Shown piece after piece: positions 21,550 through 32,459 of a stretch of DNA of 64,000 nucleotides. This stretch comes from Leishmania martiniquensis (taxonomy: Eukaryota; Euglenozoa; Kinetoplastea; Trypanosomatida; Trypanosomatidae), in the NCBI RefSeq assembly GCF_017916325.1, contig NC_090166.1, positions 1,116,228 through 1,180,227 of the forward strand. Reading direction: 5' to 3'. Position 1 is the stretch's first letter. The number at the start of each line of letters is the position of its first letter. Both the position numbers and the translations under genes were made by a program. Under the pieces are notes generated by a model. It had not been told where the DNA came from, searched no databases, and saw only the letters and a list, made by a program, of their open reading frames with translations.

Positions 21550-24294
21550 TTAGTTTGCAAGCGCATAGAAGGGAATCAGCGACGCCTCCATCAAAGATGG
21601 AGACGTCGGTGTCTTCGTCGTCGTTTCATGCGGTGGAAGAAGGCCGCGTCGGCAATCTGTCGGGGGTGAAAAAACGTCGAAGCCGCTGCTGGCATCAAAG
21701 GCATCGTCGCCTGTCGTGGTGTTAGCTGCGACTCCAGAAGACATCATATGCGCCGGTGCACCGCTTTGCGCGTGCTGCCGAGATGTGCTGTGTCGCGCAG
21801 GCGGGGATGCGAGTGACTCTATCGTATCGCCATCCGCGTTGGATCCCTGACAGCTCCAATCGCTGCGTTGGCCGGCATTTTTATGTAGCTGGTTCAGCGA
21901 AAACGAGCCTGCTTTGTGGTACTCCAGCAGTATTGTCTCCACTGTGTCCTCCGCCAGTGAGAAAGACGATACCGTGCTGCAGTGGTTCACAGTAGATGAA
22001 GCGTCCACGCCACTGAAGGGACTCGAGATAATTCGGGACCCTTCTGTAGACGGCGGCTCGCACAAGAGGGTCGAGGTCAAGGACGAAGCGATGACAAGCT
22101 CTTGGAGATGAGGTGGAAAGCAGCGAGTCCTAGACCTACTCGGCTCTCCCAGGTGTGTGAGAGAGAGGCCGTCGGCGCCGGCGCCTACACACACAATGGC
22201 CCGTCGAGCGGATAGTGTGCTTTCGTCTGGCATGTTGTCAGTGCTGCGTTCTATTGCCTCGCTACGGAAGTACGAGCGCATTGGTGCCTGCACAGTGCTG
22301 CGCTTGCGTCCTGACTCGCTCGTGCTGGAGCAATTAGGCTCAGTAGTTGACAGCAGCATCCTTGATGCGCTTCGAGTATCAGCACTGCGTCTCAGTGTTG
22401 TGCGATTCACCGAGTGGCTTCTCCAGTTTTCCCTTTCCTTGGTGGACGCACCCGCACCAGAGGCAGCCTTCGGGCGAGCCGTGGAGGCAACAGAGGCGCC
22501 GGCGGCATTCTTGATCGGAGAGGAGCAGCTTCCTACTGCGCTGCCTGCATCTGCCGCTGTACCGCTGAGCACGGCAGAGGCGGCCGCCCTTGCCTTGTGC
22601 CATGCCGCACGTGCGCGTTGTCTCTCCCGCTCAACCGACTTCATGAGCTCCTCCTCAAGGCGGCACCCCTCCTCGATCAGCACAGCGCTGCCTGGGTCTT
22701 TTGTTTGGGTGTGGACCTCCTTTCTCGAAGCACTCGGTCCTGATCGAAGGCCCTTCTTCTCTGCTATCCCGCCCTTCGTTGCTTGACCGCCGATGCAGGG
22801 AAAGCTACCAAAGAATTTGCCTCTTCTAATACATGAGGGACACCCTCCTCGGCGCCGTCCAAAAATGCAGCCCGGCTTGTGGCGTCTCGCCGGCTTGCTG
22901 GTCCCAGATAAGGCCCGAGGTGCGTGACTGGCTACATGATGGACATTTAGAGTTGGGAGTGGCCGCGCCGTGGGGGGTGAGGCAGCGGACCGGGCCATCT
23001 CCGTTCTCAACACAGGCAAGGACGTGCGCGCTGCTGCTGCTTCTCTTGCAGTTGACTTGTTCAGCAGTGGACGCGCCGGTGACCCTGCCGGTGAAGCCTC
23101 TTCCGCCACGGTCGCCGATTTTCCGGCGGATGCCCGTGTATTATAGGAGCTTCCCGGAGGTGCTCGTTTCCTCGTCGCAGCCGACTCTTCGGCCTCCTGT
23201 TTCACCGATGGATCAGTATTGATCCGCCAATTCTGCTGCTCTTCCGGAGCTGCCAGGCGCTGCCGTCGCGCAGCGCCAGCCGTTAGGGGGTTCCGTGTTG
23301 GTGACGTAGACGCGCTGCCGTTCGCTGCCGCGGCCTCACTACGCCGCTTACGCCACCTCTCGAGCAGCTCTTCCAGTGTTTGCACCTGCTCGTCTGTCAA
23401 GCCGTCGATCATGAAGGAGCCGCCTCTGTCGTACTCGCGGTGGAACGCGCCAAGTGCTCGATTGATGCGCTCCTCCGCGCCCATCTCATCGTCACCCAGG
23501 TCCGTAACGCGACAGACGTTCCGGCTGGCACCCCTGCCACCTCTGCGGGGCGGATCGGAGGCGCCGCGCGTGGGGCCTTTGTGCACCGATGCAGGCGGCG
23601 CGTGTCGCTTTTTTCTCAGAGACAACTTTTCCAAGAGCCGAATGCCCAGAGGCGCCTTTGCAGCGCGGCTGGCCGACTTGCTGGCAGATGCCACTGTGGT
23701 CTCGGAAGCGAGTCGTGTGCGCTGCCGACGTGGCGTGGTCTCCTTACTCGATGCACTCTTATAGCGCGACGGGAGAAGAATAGAGTCCCCAGGCCTATAG
23801 CGATTCTCTTGAGCTTCTCGGTCATGAAACCCAAAGCCACGCCTTCGCTCTGGCGTGTGCGGCACACAGTCCGACCTACCCTCCGACGCGGAGCGGGCCC
23901 GGGCCTCGTGCCGATTTGGTTCCCACACGGGCGGAAGACTGCGATCCGGGAGCCCCAAGGCAGAGAGGACGGCGAGACGGTTGTCGCGCGGGAGAGCGTA
24001 GGGGCCCAGCAGCGCACTGCCCGGCACAACAGCAGCTGGCGTCACAGGACGCCTGCCGAGCGAGGAACGCCTGCTGACAGAGGTCTCCCCTAATGTCCCG
24101 TTTCCGTCGCTTCGTTTCTGCGTGTCCTCCTGGCGCTCTTCGTCCGCTGGCTCATTCTCCTTCTCCGGCCCGCGCCTTTTACGGATGCGCGCGAGACTGG
24201 CGTAGAATTCCCTCTCCGCCTGCGTGAGCTCTCGGTCAGGGTCGCCAAACGTCCCGAACCGCTTGCACGGGTGAGGTGTGCCTGGTGCTGGCAT
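21550..24294 (-). CDS. Hypothetical protein, 914 aa, with a four-cysteine motif and a conserved-looking helical segment
   Basis: Function not recognised. The ATG at 24294 (MPAPGTPHPCKRFG) begins the frame, with two candidate acceptor AGs 54 and 100 nt upstream. Most of the chain is Ser/Ala/Arg-rich and probably disordered. Three parts stand out. Residues 18-41 form an acidic-then-basic helix (ELTQAEREFYASLARIRKRR). Residues about 268-325 look folded and end in a charged helix (GLTDEQVQTLEELLERWRKRR). Residues 476-500 contain Cys476, Cys485, Cys488 and Cys500 (spacing C-x8-C-x2-C-x11-C) in a basic, Gly/Phe-rich setting, which could bind a metal. PGDSILLPSR at about 168-177 resembles PADSILVTR in the 642-residue neighbour. 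No signal peptide or membrane span is seen. Confidence 0.9.
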   Translation of the reverse strand: MPAPGTPHPCKRFGTFGDPDRELTQAEREFYASLARIRKRRGPEKENEPADEERQEDTQKRSDGNGTLGETSVSRRSSLGRRPVTPAAVVPGSALLGPYALPRDNRLAVLSALGLPDRSLPPVWEPNRHEARARSASEGRSDCVPHTPERRRGFGFHDREAQENRYRPGDSILLPSRYKSASSKETTPRRQRTRLASETTVASASKSASRAAKAPLGIRLLEKLSLRKKRHAPPASVHKGPTRGASDPPRRGGRGASRNVCRVTDLGDDEMGAEERINRALGAFHREYDRGGSFMIDGLTDEQVQTLEELLERWRKRRSEAAAANGSASTSPTRNPLTAGAARRQRLAAPEEQQNWRINTDPSVKQEAEESAATRKRAPPGSSYNTRASAGKSATVAEEASPAGSPARPLLNKSTAREAAAARTSLPVLRTEMARSAASPPTARPLPTLNVHHVASHAPRALSGTSKPARRHKPGCIFGRRRGGCPSCIRRGKFFGSFPCIGGQATKGGIAEKKGLRSGPSASRKEVHTQTKDPGSAVLIEEGCRLEEELMKSVERERQRARAAWHKARAAASAVLSGTAADAGSAVGSCSSPIKNAAGASVASTARPKAASGAGASTKERENWRSHSVNRTTLRRSADTRSASRMLLSTTEPNCSSTSESGRKRSTVQAPMRSYFRSEAIERSTDNMPDESTLSARRAIVCVGAGADGLSLTHLGEPSRSRTRCFPPHLQELVIASSLTSTLLCEPPSTEGSRIISSPFSGVDASSTVNHCSTVSSFSLAEDTVETILLEYHKAGSFSLNQLHKNAGQRSDWSCQGSNADGDTIESLASPPARHSTSRQHAQSGAPAHMMSSGVAANTTTGDDAFDASSGFDVFSPPTDCRRGLLPPHETTTKTPTSPSLMEASLIPFYALAN

Positions 24295-24348
24295 CGGGTA
24301 CCCCTCGCCTCACCCGTGGCAGCTGCTGCGCAGCTGTGGTGAGGGTGC

Positions 24349-24425
24349 CTATGGGAAAAGGGAGGCGCCGGCTCGCCCCGCAAGAGGGGGACCACTGCAA
24401 ACGGAGGGGGTGAGGGAAGAGAAAG
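24349..24425 (-). promoter_or_regulatory. Predicted SL trans-splice acceptor region for the 914-aa-protein gene
   Basis: Two tract-plus-AG candidates occur on the minus strand: a CT-rich tract ending at AG 24395-24396, and a shorter one ending at AG 24349-24350. Either gives a short 5' UTR (about 100 or 54 nt) with no intervening ATG. Confidence 0.55.
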
Positions 24426-25704
24426 CGGAGGAGGAGGACCGAGAACGCGCTCTCGCGCCGCACATCGAGAGGTGCGAGGCGCTTCCGTACTCAGGTGCTC
24501 TGTGCAGCTCCTGTAAAAAGAAAGGTGTGCGCCAAAGCTGACCGGAGGGGTGGGGGAGCAGAACAGCACGAGTGCGCTGTAAATGTGGTGAGGGCGTGCC
24601 GGGACCTTGCGGATGGTCGCCCCCCGTTTCGCTGAAGGTAATCGCTTCATGTTGAGTGTGTTGACGTGATGGGAAGGCGAGTCAGGGTTAATACAGGACA
24701 GGAATGCAGAGATCGAGCGGCACGGATAGGGAGAAGGGCCATCGACCAGGGATACTCAGCTCTAATATGGGAGAGGGGGGGTAGAAAGGCGACCAGAAGC
24801 AGCGCCTTCGGACTGTGCCGGGTTGCCCCGTGGACCCCACGTTTGATGGGTTAGACACCCACTGTTGGCCATTCTGAGATCCATTCCCCAACAGGGCATA
24901 CTGATGACGGTGCGGACGAGCGGTGAGCGAAGCGTAGCCGTGGGCGTTCGTCCGCCCGAAAGGGGGCCTTTACGAACTGATGTGCTCGATGGGCATGCCG
25001 AGCGCGTCGGTTCGACGTTGGCGCAGGAGAGCGACGGCTGAGGCGAGTGCAGCTGGGGGGGGAGGGCGCAGACTGAGAAGTAGCAGGGCAATGCGTTCAC
25101 TAGCGCAGACATCAGAAAGGAGGCTGGAATGACAGAAAGCGAAACGCCACGCGGCCGAACCCGTTCGTCCGTGTTGACACTCACGAAGGGAGGGGGAGAG
25201 AGCGCGCGGGACATGCTCAGATACTTTCAAGCAGAGGGAGACAAGAGGGACGAGTAGCAGACATCATAACAGAGCACACGGCAGCACACAGACAGAGACA
25301 CTCCCCAGTCGCATGTGAGAGGGGCAGACGAGGGAAGGACCTCAGAGATGGCGCAGGGAGGGGGAGGGGGAAATACTCCTCTGATCAAATGACATGGTGC
25401 GGCATGGCCGGGGTCGTCAGGCGCAGCCGACGGCGCGGCACTGAGGACGGGGAATGAGGGAGCCGGGGGCCCGCATGTGTGTATGTGCGTGTGTGTGGGT
25501 GCCAGAGAGCGAGAGACAGAGGGACGACTGAGCGAGCTGCTTTGCGTTCCCCCCGCCTCACCAACCTGCCTTTCCGAGTGACGGCTGTCACGCAAGAGAG
25601 CGCGCGCGTGGCGGCGCCGATGCAAACGAGCCAAGAAAAAAAGAGGGAGCAGCAGGGAAAAAACATAGAACAGAACATAAGACAAGGGTGATCCGCGATA
25701 GGGG

Positions 25705-25737
25705 GGAGGAGGAGAGGAGAGGAGAGGAGAGGAGGGA
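25705..25737. repeat. GGAGA pentamer repeat
   Basis: About six units of a purine pentamer on the plus strand (a CT-rich run on the transcribed strand), in the 3' UTR region of the 743-residue-protein gene. Confidence 0.8.
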
Positions 25738-27870
25738 GAAGGGCGGGCGCCGTCATACGGGAAAGTATTCGCAGACAAGAATGGCTAACGAGGGTCTTTC
25801 TGAGGCATGAAAACGTCCATGTAATGCATCAGGTGCACCGCCGGAAACTTATACAGAGAGAGGGGGGAGAGGGGCGAGGAGGAAAAGAAGTTGCGCGTAA
25901 GGTGAGGCCTCCTCCCCTGCGAAAAAAAAGTTAAAACACTTTGCGGGCAAATGGGGAGGGGGAAGAGCGGCACTCGGTACACTGTACACGCCAGTCGCAA
26001 CGACCCATAGGGGCGCAAGAGGCCCAGTCCCGGGAGAGCGCGGGTGAAGCGCAGAAGGCAACGACAGCGACCACCCGTTTTCCATATAGAGAAATGCACG
26101 ATGAATTGGAGGCGCACATACGCACACCTACCACAGAAGAAGAAATGCTGAGAAGGAGAGAGCAACGCAGAGAAGAGGCACTGTGTGGTGCGGAGGTATA
26201 CATACGTGCTGATGTGCGTGCGTTTGGGGAGGGGGAAGGGTGCTTATGCGTACGGGCGATGGCGCACGTGCAGAAGGGCTTTGCGCCCGCAGCAGATCCG
26301 CCACACCAACAGAGAAAACAGAATAGGTAGCAGCGGCTGCTCTCTGTGCGCAACCCCGGTGCAGCAGTTACTTGGGTGCGCAGCTTCTGCCAGACGATAT
26401 TAACTTCTATGACGTGGATCAATCAAAAGAGCTGAGAAAGAGTACGAGAAGAAGGGAGGGCGTCACCCGACATGTACCGCGCGGAGGTTTCCTCGCAAAC
26501 GTGGGCGAGTGATGGGCGAAAGAGGGAGGGAGGGAGGGGGGCTAATGGTGCAGGGGGAGGAAAGCGGGACGATGAGGCCGTAGCCAAAGGGCACGGCAAA
26601 CCGGTACGGCACGGCTGCGCCAGAGGCAAACGTGGGGGCCGTTAGGAGGAGACTCAGGGCGCAGTGGAAAGGGATATGCAGTCACGCACAGACGCACAAA
26701 GCCATAAAACAAAGAAAAACAGCAACCACAACAACAAAAAAAGAGCGACCGCAGATGCAATGGGAAAGACACGAAAAAAAATAGACCTGAAAAGCCACAC
26801 GCCAACAACGATGAGGGCGAACGCATGAAAGGTACCCTAAACAAAACGGAAGAACATCAAAGCAGACCCCCCTCCCCCAGAGACAGACACACAGATAGAG
26901 AGACTCGCAAGAAAAAAGGGGGCGGCGATCTACTGCCATGGCGTTCATGAACGGGGTCGAGTAAAAAAAAAAGAAGGAGGTGAGATGCCCGTCCCGCATG
27001 CACAGCTGTTCTGTTGCCTGTTTCGCACTCCCGGTGAGTTGTGGGCATCTGAGAGCGCAGCCGCGAAGGCGACAGAGGAGGGGGACCCACTACACGGAAG
27101 AATTTGGATTGTGAACACGGAAGATGGACTCTGATGCGGATGATGCGCTCCTGTGCTGCTTCACTGCGTTCCGCTTCTTCTTCATGGTGCGATAGAGTTC
27201 CACTGTCTCTCATTAATTTGCCCTCCCGGTGAGATGAATGGGGCACCCTCCAACGCGACCCACCCTCTCCTCTCTGTCAAGTTATGGGCACGCGCAGAGA
27301 GCCATGGATGTGCCACATGCAGCAGCGTTCCTGTAACGGCACATCCATTTGAAGGAGCGGAGTCCATCTCCCACCATCGTACAAAAAAGAAGGATGACAC
27401 AACGGCTGAAACACAAGAGTTGCTGACAAGAGGACAGGGGAGGAGGGAGGGAGGGGCGGAGGGGAAGAGGACGGCGCAGCAGGAGAAAGGCATCGGTGGC
27501 CAAACAATAAATAACCGGCATAGCCGGAGATGGTCTCGCACAATGTGGGCGGAAGCCAATAAGAGGTGATGAGAAGAGGGACAACGGCATAGCAGATGAA
27601 CAAAGAAGAATGGCAATAGGGATGGGGCAGGGACAGCCGATGAGGGCATGGGGGCTCAACGAAACGGAGAGGAATCCAAGGCGGCAGCCAAGAACACAAG
27701 AGGCTGCGCAGCGAACAAGTGTGCGTGTGTATGCCAGTGCGTCTCGTCCACCATCGCCTTTGCAGAGGCGTCCCGTCATGCCGATCCGAAACATCCGCCG
27801 CAGCCTAAAGAGCGAGTCCGACTCAGATGATCAGAGAGTCGATCCGCCGCAACACACTCGCCACACACAG

Positions 27871-27893
27871 TATATATATGTATATGTGTATAC
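27871..27893. repeat. AT microsatellite
   Basis: A short AT run with GT interruptions, about 250 nt past the stop codon of the 743-residue-protein gene. Confidence 0.8.
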
Positions 27894-28135
27894 CGGGCTG
27901 CCGCTTCTCTCGCCACACCATGTACGGCTACAGGCACATACGCACCACGCGCACCCGACATGTAAGCGGAGTCTGGTTCAGCGGCTTGACGGAGGGAGAC
28001 TTCAGGGCCTCCACAACAAAGGAGCTCCATCGCCCTTTTCCTCAAAGGTGACACATTGGAATAAACGAGCGCTCGACACCGCTCGACGGAGTTAGAGCAC
28101 AAGGCCGGCAAGCCAACTGAAGCGTATGCGCGCAC

Positions 28136-30367
28136 TCAGAGGTCGTGCTTGCGGCGCGGTTTTGCATGGCGCGAGACCGCCTTGGACACGCCTTGGCGGC
28201 TCACCATCGCCAGTGCCGCCTCCTGCTCGCACAGCAGAAACGACACGGAGCCCACCGCTGGCAGAGTACGCGCCACCGGACAGCCGTTGCGAGATTGGTA
28301 GCTGCTTGTCTTCTTCAAGATGGAGTTGATCCTCTGACTCGCACCGAGATTGGGCATGGAGCCGCTCGGGTTGATGCGCTCGGACAAGTCGAGACTGTTG
28401 CCCAGCAACCCTTCGGTGTCCTCGTCAGAGCTCTCACTTCCACCTTCGAAGCAGCCATGGCGTCGCTGCTTTCCGCCGCCCCCTCGGCGAAGGGGCGCAG
28501 GAGAGGGCACGGCGGCATGAGGGAGAGAGTTCTGCGGCTCCTCCACGTGGTTCACACCCACGCAGCCGTACGCATGCAGGTGCTTCTGCGCGCTCGCACC
28601 CTGCCGGGACGCCTGCAGGTCAGCCCGGCAAGCGGTGCCCGGCAAACCGCTTTCCCCCGTCGACGTGAGAGCGCCAGCCTTTCCCGTCCCCCAGTCGGGC
28701 GAGGGTAGCTGTCTCTCGACTGGCAGCGCTTGCAACGAGACGAATGCTCGACTCTGGTTCGCCACCATCACCGCCGTGGCCACTTTAGACGTCGTTTGCG
28801 GCGGCGAGGACGAGACTTCCACTCCACAGACATCAGACTTGGGCTTCGAGATGCCATCTTTCATTGGTGTCATGCGCGAAGGTGGCGGGTAAGTCACCCG
28901 TCGCTGACCTGATCCGCAAAGTGAAGCGATCGCCGAGGTGTGCCCTGCAGCTTCCTTCAGGGTCTGCGTCACCGCAAGAGAAGATGCAATGAATCCGCTG
29001 CCGTCTGGCACTGAGGAAGCATTGGGCAGGTCCATCCTTGGCGCCTCGGCTGCACTGCTGTAGTACGCCTCGCACGCTGCAAAAACGTCCCAAGGCGAAG
29101 CACTGCTCTGGGTAGCCTCACGGCCGTTTCCCGTTTCTGTCCCGATCGCGTTGCTGCCGCCGAGACTATTTTCCTTCGCTTGCATGAAAGCTCCCGACAG
29201 CACAGGTGGTGCCGACCCGGGCGGCTTTGCAGTGGACAGGTTACTGTAATCGACGGTCATCACGGAGGCTTCGTCGTCAGAGGCCCCGATGCCGACGAGT
29301 GGAGGCGATGCAAGGGTAGAGGCAGCGACCCTTTCCGTCATGCGTCGCGGCGGCGACGCTTCGGGGGGATGCCCTCTTGCTTCGTTGCGCTCCGGAGAGG
29401 TTGTGGCCCAGTGCTTTAACTTTGCATCTTGCACAGTGCGCAGGTTCCCCACGTCGCCGAGAGATGGCCTGTGCCGCTTTGGCTGGGCCACGGGAGAAGG
29501 CGGCTTCTGTACTACCACCCATGGCGTTTTGGCTTGGTCATCTGGGATGGTGAAGTCTCCGTCGGAGCTGCGCTGGTCGCTGTTCGACGTCGCTGTGCCT
29601 GCGCCTGTGCACCCTGGAAAGAAGGAGAAGGGGCTTGGCGCGATGGGGGCCGCGGGACTCTCTGCAGGGAACCCGGACCCCGGCATCGCCTTCGAGGGTG
29701 TGGGCGCTGGTGTCGGCCGCAGCCGCGGAAGCATCAGCTCGTCCCATGCGGGGCTTTTAGCAGGGCTCGCAGACGGCGTTGGGTCGGAGAGTGGCGCTTG
29801 ACCCTTAGTGGCGTCAACGTATTCGAGGCGGTTCGAAAGGAAAAAATCAACAGGCAGCTCGAACTCATTGCTGCTGAGAGAGAGGGAAAATAAATGACTA
29901 CTCGACTCTGCCGAAGCGTCTTCGCGTGGCGCCCCGGCGACTCTCTCAGAGCAGCCGTGGCTCGGCAGCGCTTCGAGGTCGAGGACGTAGTCGTTGTGAG
30001 GGTCCACCAGAGGGCCACTATCGGCGTAGGGCAACAGGGACTGCCACGACTCCAACTGAGGCGTCGCAGAGGCGCGCCCACGCTCTGCGCTAACGGGGGC
30101 GGAGCCAGGCAGGCCGCGCAGCATGGCGCGGGAGACAGCTGCGGAGGAGCGGAGGTGCAGTGGCTGCTCCGTGGTGCAGCCTGCTTTTCCATAGGCATCG
30201 GCCGCAGCCGTGCCACGCCGGTTCTTCGCTGTACCCCCCAGGTGAGGCACCGCCGCTTCCGAGAGCCGCCGGCGCTCCACGGGTTGGGGCTTCTGGTCCC
30301 TTTCGCGGCGGCTTGCGTGGGCAGCACGCCTTTCGTTATCGAGCCCACAGGTGACAGTATTACCCAT
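28136..30367 (-). CDS. Hypothetical protein, 743 aa, with predicted N-terminal myristoylation/palmitoylation
   Basis: Function not recognised. The frame is open to 30427 but has no ATG before 30367, so the start is MGNTVTCGLDNERR. Gly2 with Thr6 fits the N-myristoyltransferase consensus and Cys7 could be palmitoylated, predicting a membrane-peripheral protein. The body is Ser/Pro/Ala-rich and probably disordered. A more ordered patch lies near 167-186 (FELPVDFFLSNRLEYVD). SP-x-W occurs twice: KSPAW at 204-208 and PSPDW at 555-559. Near the C-terminus SILKK (682-686) matches the [GS]IL[RK] docking motif of protein phosphatase 1 partners, with VSF at 708-710. The latter lacks the basic residue of a classical RVxF site, so this is only suggestive. 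The tail is basic (HAKPRRKHDL). It is one of three adjacent genes with acylation-type N-termini. Confidence 0.9.
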   Translation of the reverse strand: MGNTVTCGLDNERRAAHASRRERDQKPQPVERRRLSEAAVPHLGGTAKNRRGTAAADAYGKAGCTTEQPLHLRSSAAVSRAMLRGLPGSAPVSAERGRASATPQLESWQSLLPYADSGPLVDPHNDYVLDLEALPSHGCSERVAGAPREDASAESSSHLFSLSLSSNEFELPVDFFLSNRLEYVDATKGQAPLSDPTPSASPAKSPAWDELMLPRLRPTPAPTPSKAMPGSGFPAESPAAPIAPSPFSFFPGCTGAGTATSNSDQRSSDGDFTIPDDQAKTPWVVVQKPPSPVAQPKRHRPSLGDVGNLRTVQDAKLKHWATTSPERNEARGHPPEASPPRRMTERVAASTLASPPLVGIGASDDEASVMTVDYSNLSTAKPPGSAPPVLSGAFMQAKENSLGGSNAIGTETGNGREATQSSASPWDVFAACEAYYSSAAEAPRMDLPNASSVPDGSGFIASSLAVTQTLKEAAGHTSAIASLCGSGQRRVTYPPPSRMTPMKDGISKPKSDVCGVEVSSSPPQTTSKVATAVMVANQSRAFVSLQALPVERQLPSPDWGTGKAGALTSTGESGLPGTACRADLQASRQGASAQKHLHAYGCVGVNHVEEPQNSLPHAAVPSPAPLRRGGGGKQRRHGCFEGGSESSDEDTEGLLGNSLDLSERINPSGSMPNLGASQRINSILKKTSSYQSRNGCPVARTLPAVGSVSFLLCEQEAALAMVSRQGVSKAVSRHAKPRRKHDL

Positions 30368-31213
30368 CTGTATTTGCGCGTACGCCACAGGCCTCAAAGA
30401 GGCGCTAGACGCAGGACTGTACAGCAATCAATGACCTGACGAGTCCACGGAGCACCAACTTGGCGGTGCGGTACAGGACCTTCCGCGAAAGCAACAGGTT
30501 GCGGTGGTGATGGAGAAGTGTATCAGAAAGGCAGAGCACTGGTGCGGGCTGCTTTGCGTGAGCGCGCCTTTTAGCCGTGCTCCCTCTTTTCCCTTAGTTG
30601 GAGAGAAGGGCAGCGTTTTGTGCTTGTGCGTGTGTGTATGTGGGGAGGGGGTACACCAACGCCTCAAGATGCAGTGGGGAGGGGGTCTACCAGGCCGATT
30701 CGATGCAGACAGAATATCCACACTAAATAACTGAAGATACACTGAGGGTGGCAGAACGGCTCCCGCGACATAAAGCGGCTGCTGATGTTGATGCTTCTGT
30801 TGCCACCAGCAACGTACTGCGTGCGGTGGGGGGAGAGATAGGGAGGAGGGGGAGGGAGATGATGGTGAGAGCAAGCTAACGACCCGCCAACGTCGCCACC
30901 GCCACAGACAGAGCTTTTATGCACAGTACGCAGCAGTGGCGATGTCAGTCATGAATGAATACGAAAAGAAACATGTGAAAAAATAAAACGAAGCCAGAAA
31001 AAACAGAGGCGCCACAGCAGAGGCGAAGCGCATTGACCGCAGACAACACCGGGTCCGTCAGCACACTCCTCATTCACACGCCTTCAGTCTCGCTTTCGTT
31101 GTGTGTGTGTGTGTCCTCCGCGTTCCTTTCGCGGTCTCCTGACCACAAACACCTCGAGCCGTATGCTGCCACAGCACGTCTGCCGCAGACGCTCAACACA
31201 GCTATCGTATCTA

Positions 31214-31233
31214 TAATATATATATATATATAT
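31214..31233. repeat. AT microsatellite
   Basis: A clean AT run of about 20 bases in a presumed 3' UTR. Confidence 0.85.
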
Positions 31234-31859
31234 GCGAAGATGAAGAGAGGGTGAGGACGTTAGAGTGTGAAGAGGAGACGGATTAGGTGCAACGCCTCTT
31301 CCTGTTCGAACCAACCGGCTTCGACGAATGAAACAAAAGAAAAGGGAAGGGTGGAGGAAGGGGAGGGAAGGGAAAGTGCCGGTGATGGACGTCTGAAGCG
31401 AGTCTTCAGGCAACAGCTTAACGTTTTTTTCTTGGATTAGAAGGGTGATTTGCCAAGTTACTTCATATAGACGGAGGTGAACAAGAGTAGCGCAACAGAG
31501 ATGATGGGGATCGCGGCGGCTGCAGTGAAGAGAACAGGCAGTGGAGCGTGTAAAGGGATGGGTGGTGGTGGTGGTGCATATGCGCCCGTGGGCTATGAGT
31601 CGTAGAGGAGAGAAGACAAATGGACGGAGAAGTTGACGGGCAGAGGACAGCGCGAGCACGTGTACTAATTGGGGTAGTGGGGGAGGTGGCCTTTCCAGCT
31701 TGTGCAGTTTTATTCTTTAGCTGCTTGTATGCCGTGCATCGGCGTCGCTGCCTCAGCTACTAAGGAAGTCCGCGAGCGCTCCTTCACATCATGAACGGCC
31801 ACTCCAACGCGGCAGTAGATGCACCGCACATGAATATCCACGATAATTCTCTGCGTCGG

Positions 31860-32459
31860 CTACCAACAAAGTACAGAGACAAAATGATTTCGTTTCCTCC
31901 TCTTCGGCAGGATGTGCGGTACAGATGGTCCGCGATGCGCACACAAGCGCAGGGCTGTGAAGACGGACCGATGGGGAAAAGAGGCCAACTGAAAACGGCC
32001 ATCAAAAAAAAGAAAACGCCGGTACACGCCGCAACAGGAACAACGCCCGAGACGCTCAGAGGAGAAAGAGAGGGAGTGCCAGGGGTGTGCGGGTGAGTGG
32101 GCGGGGGGGGCAGACGGGCGTGTGTGTGTGTGGATGTGTGCTTTGGGGGCAGGGGGAAGGGCTGCATAGGACCCCAAACGCGAGGGGCGACAACAGCAGC
32201 CAAAAAGAAACGAGAGGTAGGGTGGAGGGAGGGGAGAAGGCGCATCCGCGTCGCACGCGTATTTTCTGCCTCCCTTCTCGGTGGAAAAAAAACACCGAAC
32301 AAACGTTTCACACCGCTCCAACATTTTTGCCATGTGGGATCTCGGCAGAAGGCACCAGGTGCATCTCTTATGCGACCGACGCAGACGTCGAGCACGCCGC
32401 CGGACGAGGTTCGACAAGAAAACCTGATAGACTGCCTCATCACTGTCAACGGCGCTCAT
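31860..32459 (-). CDS. Possible small gene, 199 codons (doubtful)
   Basis: A minus-strand frame begins with ATG at 32459 (MSAVDSDEAVYQVFL). The first 70 or so codons are of mixed composition with a basic stretch (RRRARRLRRSHKR); the remainder is low complexity and resembles translated UTR. Support comes from a T-rich tract on the minus strand at about 32470-32500 followed by an AG immediately before the ATG, as expected for a trans-splice site. Third-position GC is not clearly raised. It could equally be a chance frame, and no homologue is recognised. Confidence 0.18.
   Translation of the reverse strand: MSAVDSDEAVYQVFLSNLVRRRARRLRRSHKRCTWCLLPRSHMAKMLERCETFVRCFFSTEKGGRKYACDADAPSPLPPPYLSFLFGCCCRPSRLGSYAALPPAPKAHIHTHTRPSAPPAHSPAHPWHSLSFSSERLGRCSCCGVYRRFLFFDGRFQLASFPHRSVFTALRLCAHRGPSVPHILPKRRKRNHFVSVLCW

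Larger units (their letters stand above)
24295..28135. other. Intergenic region between the 743-aa and 914-aa protein genes
   Basis: About 3.8 kb of presumed 3' UTR of the 743-residue-protein transcript. It contains a GC-richer, non-repetitive island at about 24640-25030 close to the downstream gene (a typical position for SIDER-type elements), a purine pentamer repeat at 25705-25737, AG-rich tracts and an AT tract at 27871-27893. Minus frames starting with ATG are short. Confidence 0.55.

Noticed and set aside
25000..25020. A GGTTCGA-like string that could be a tRNA T-loop
   Set aside because: No matching acceptor stem, D-arm or anticodon arm could be found around it on either strand.
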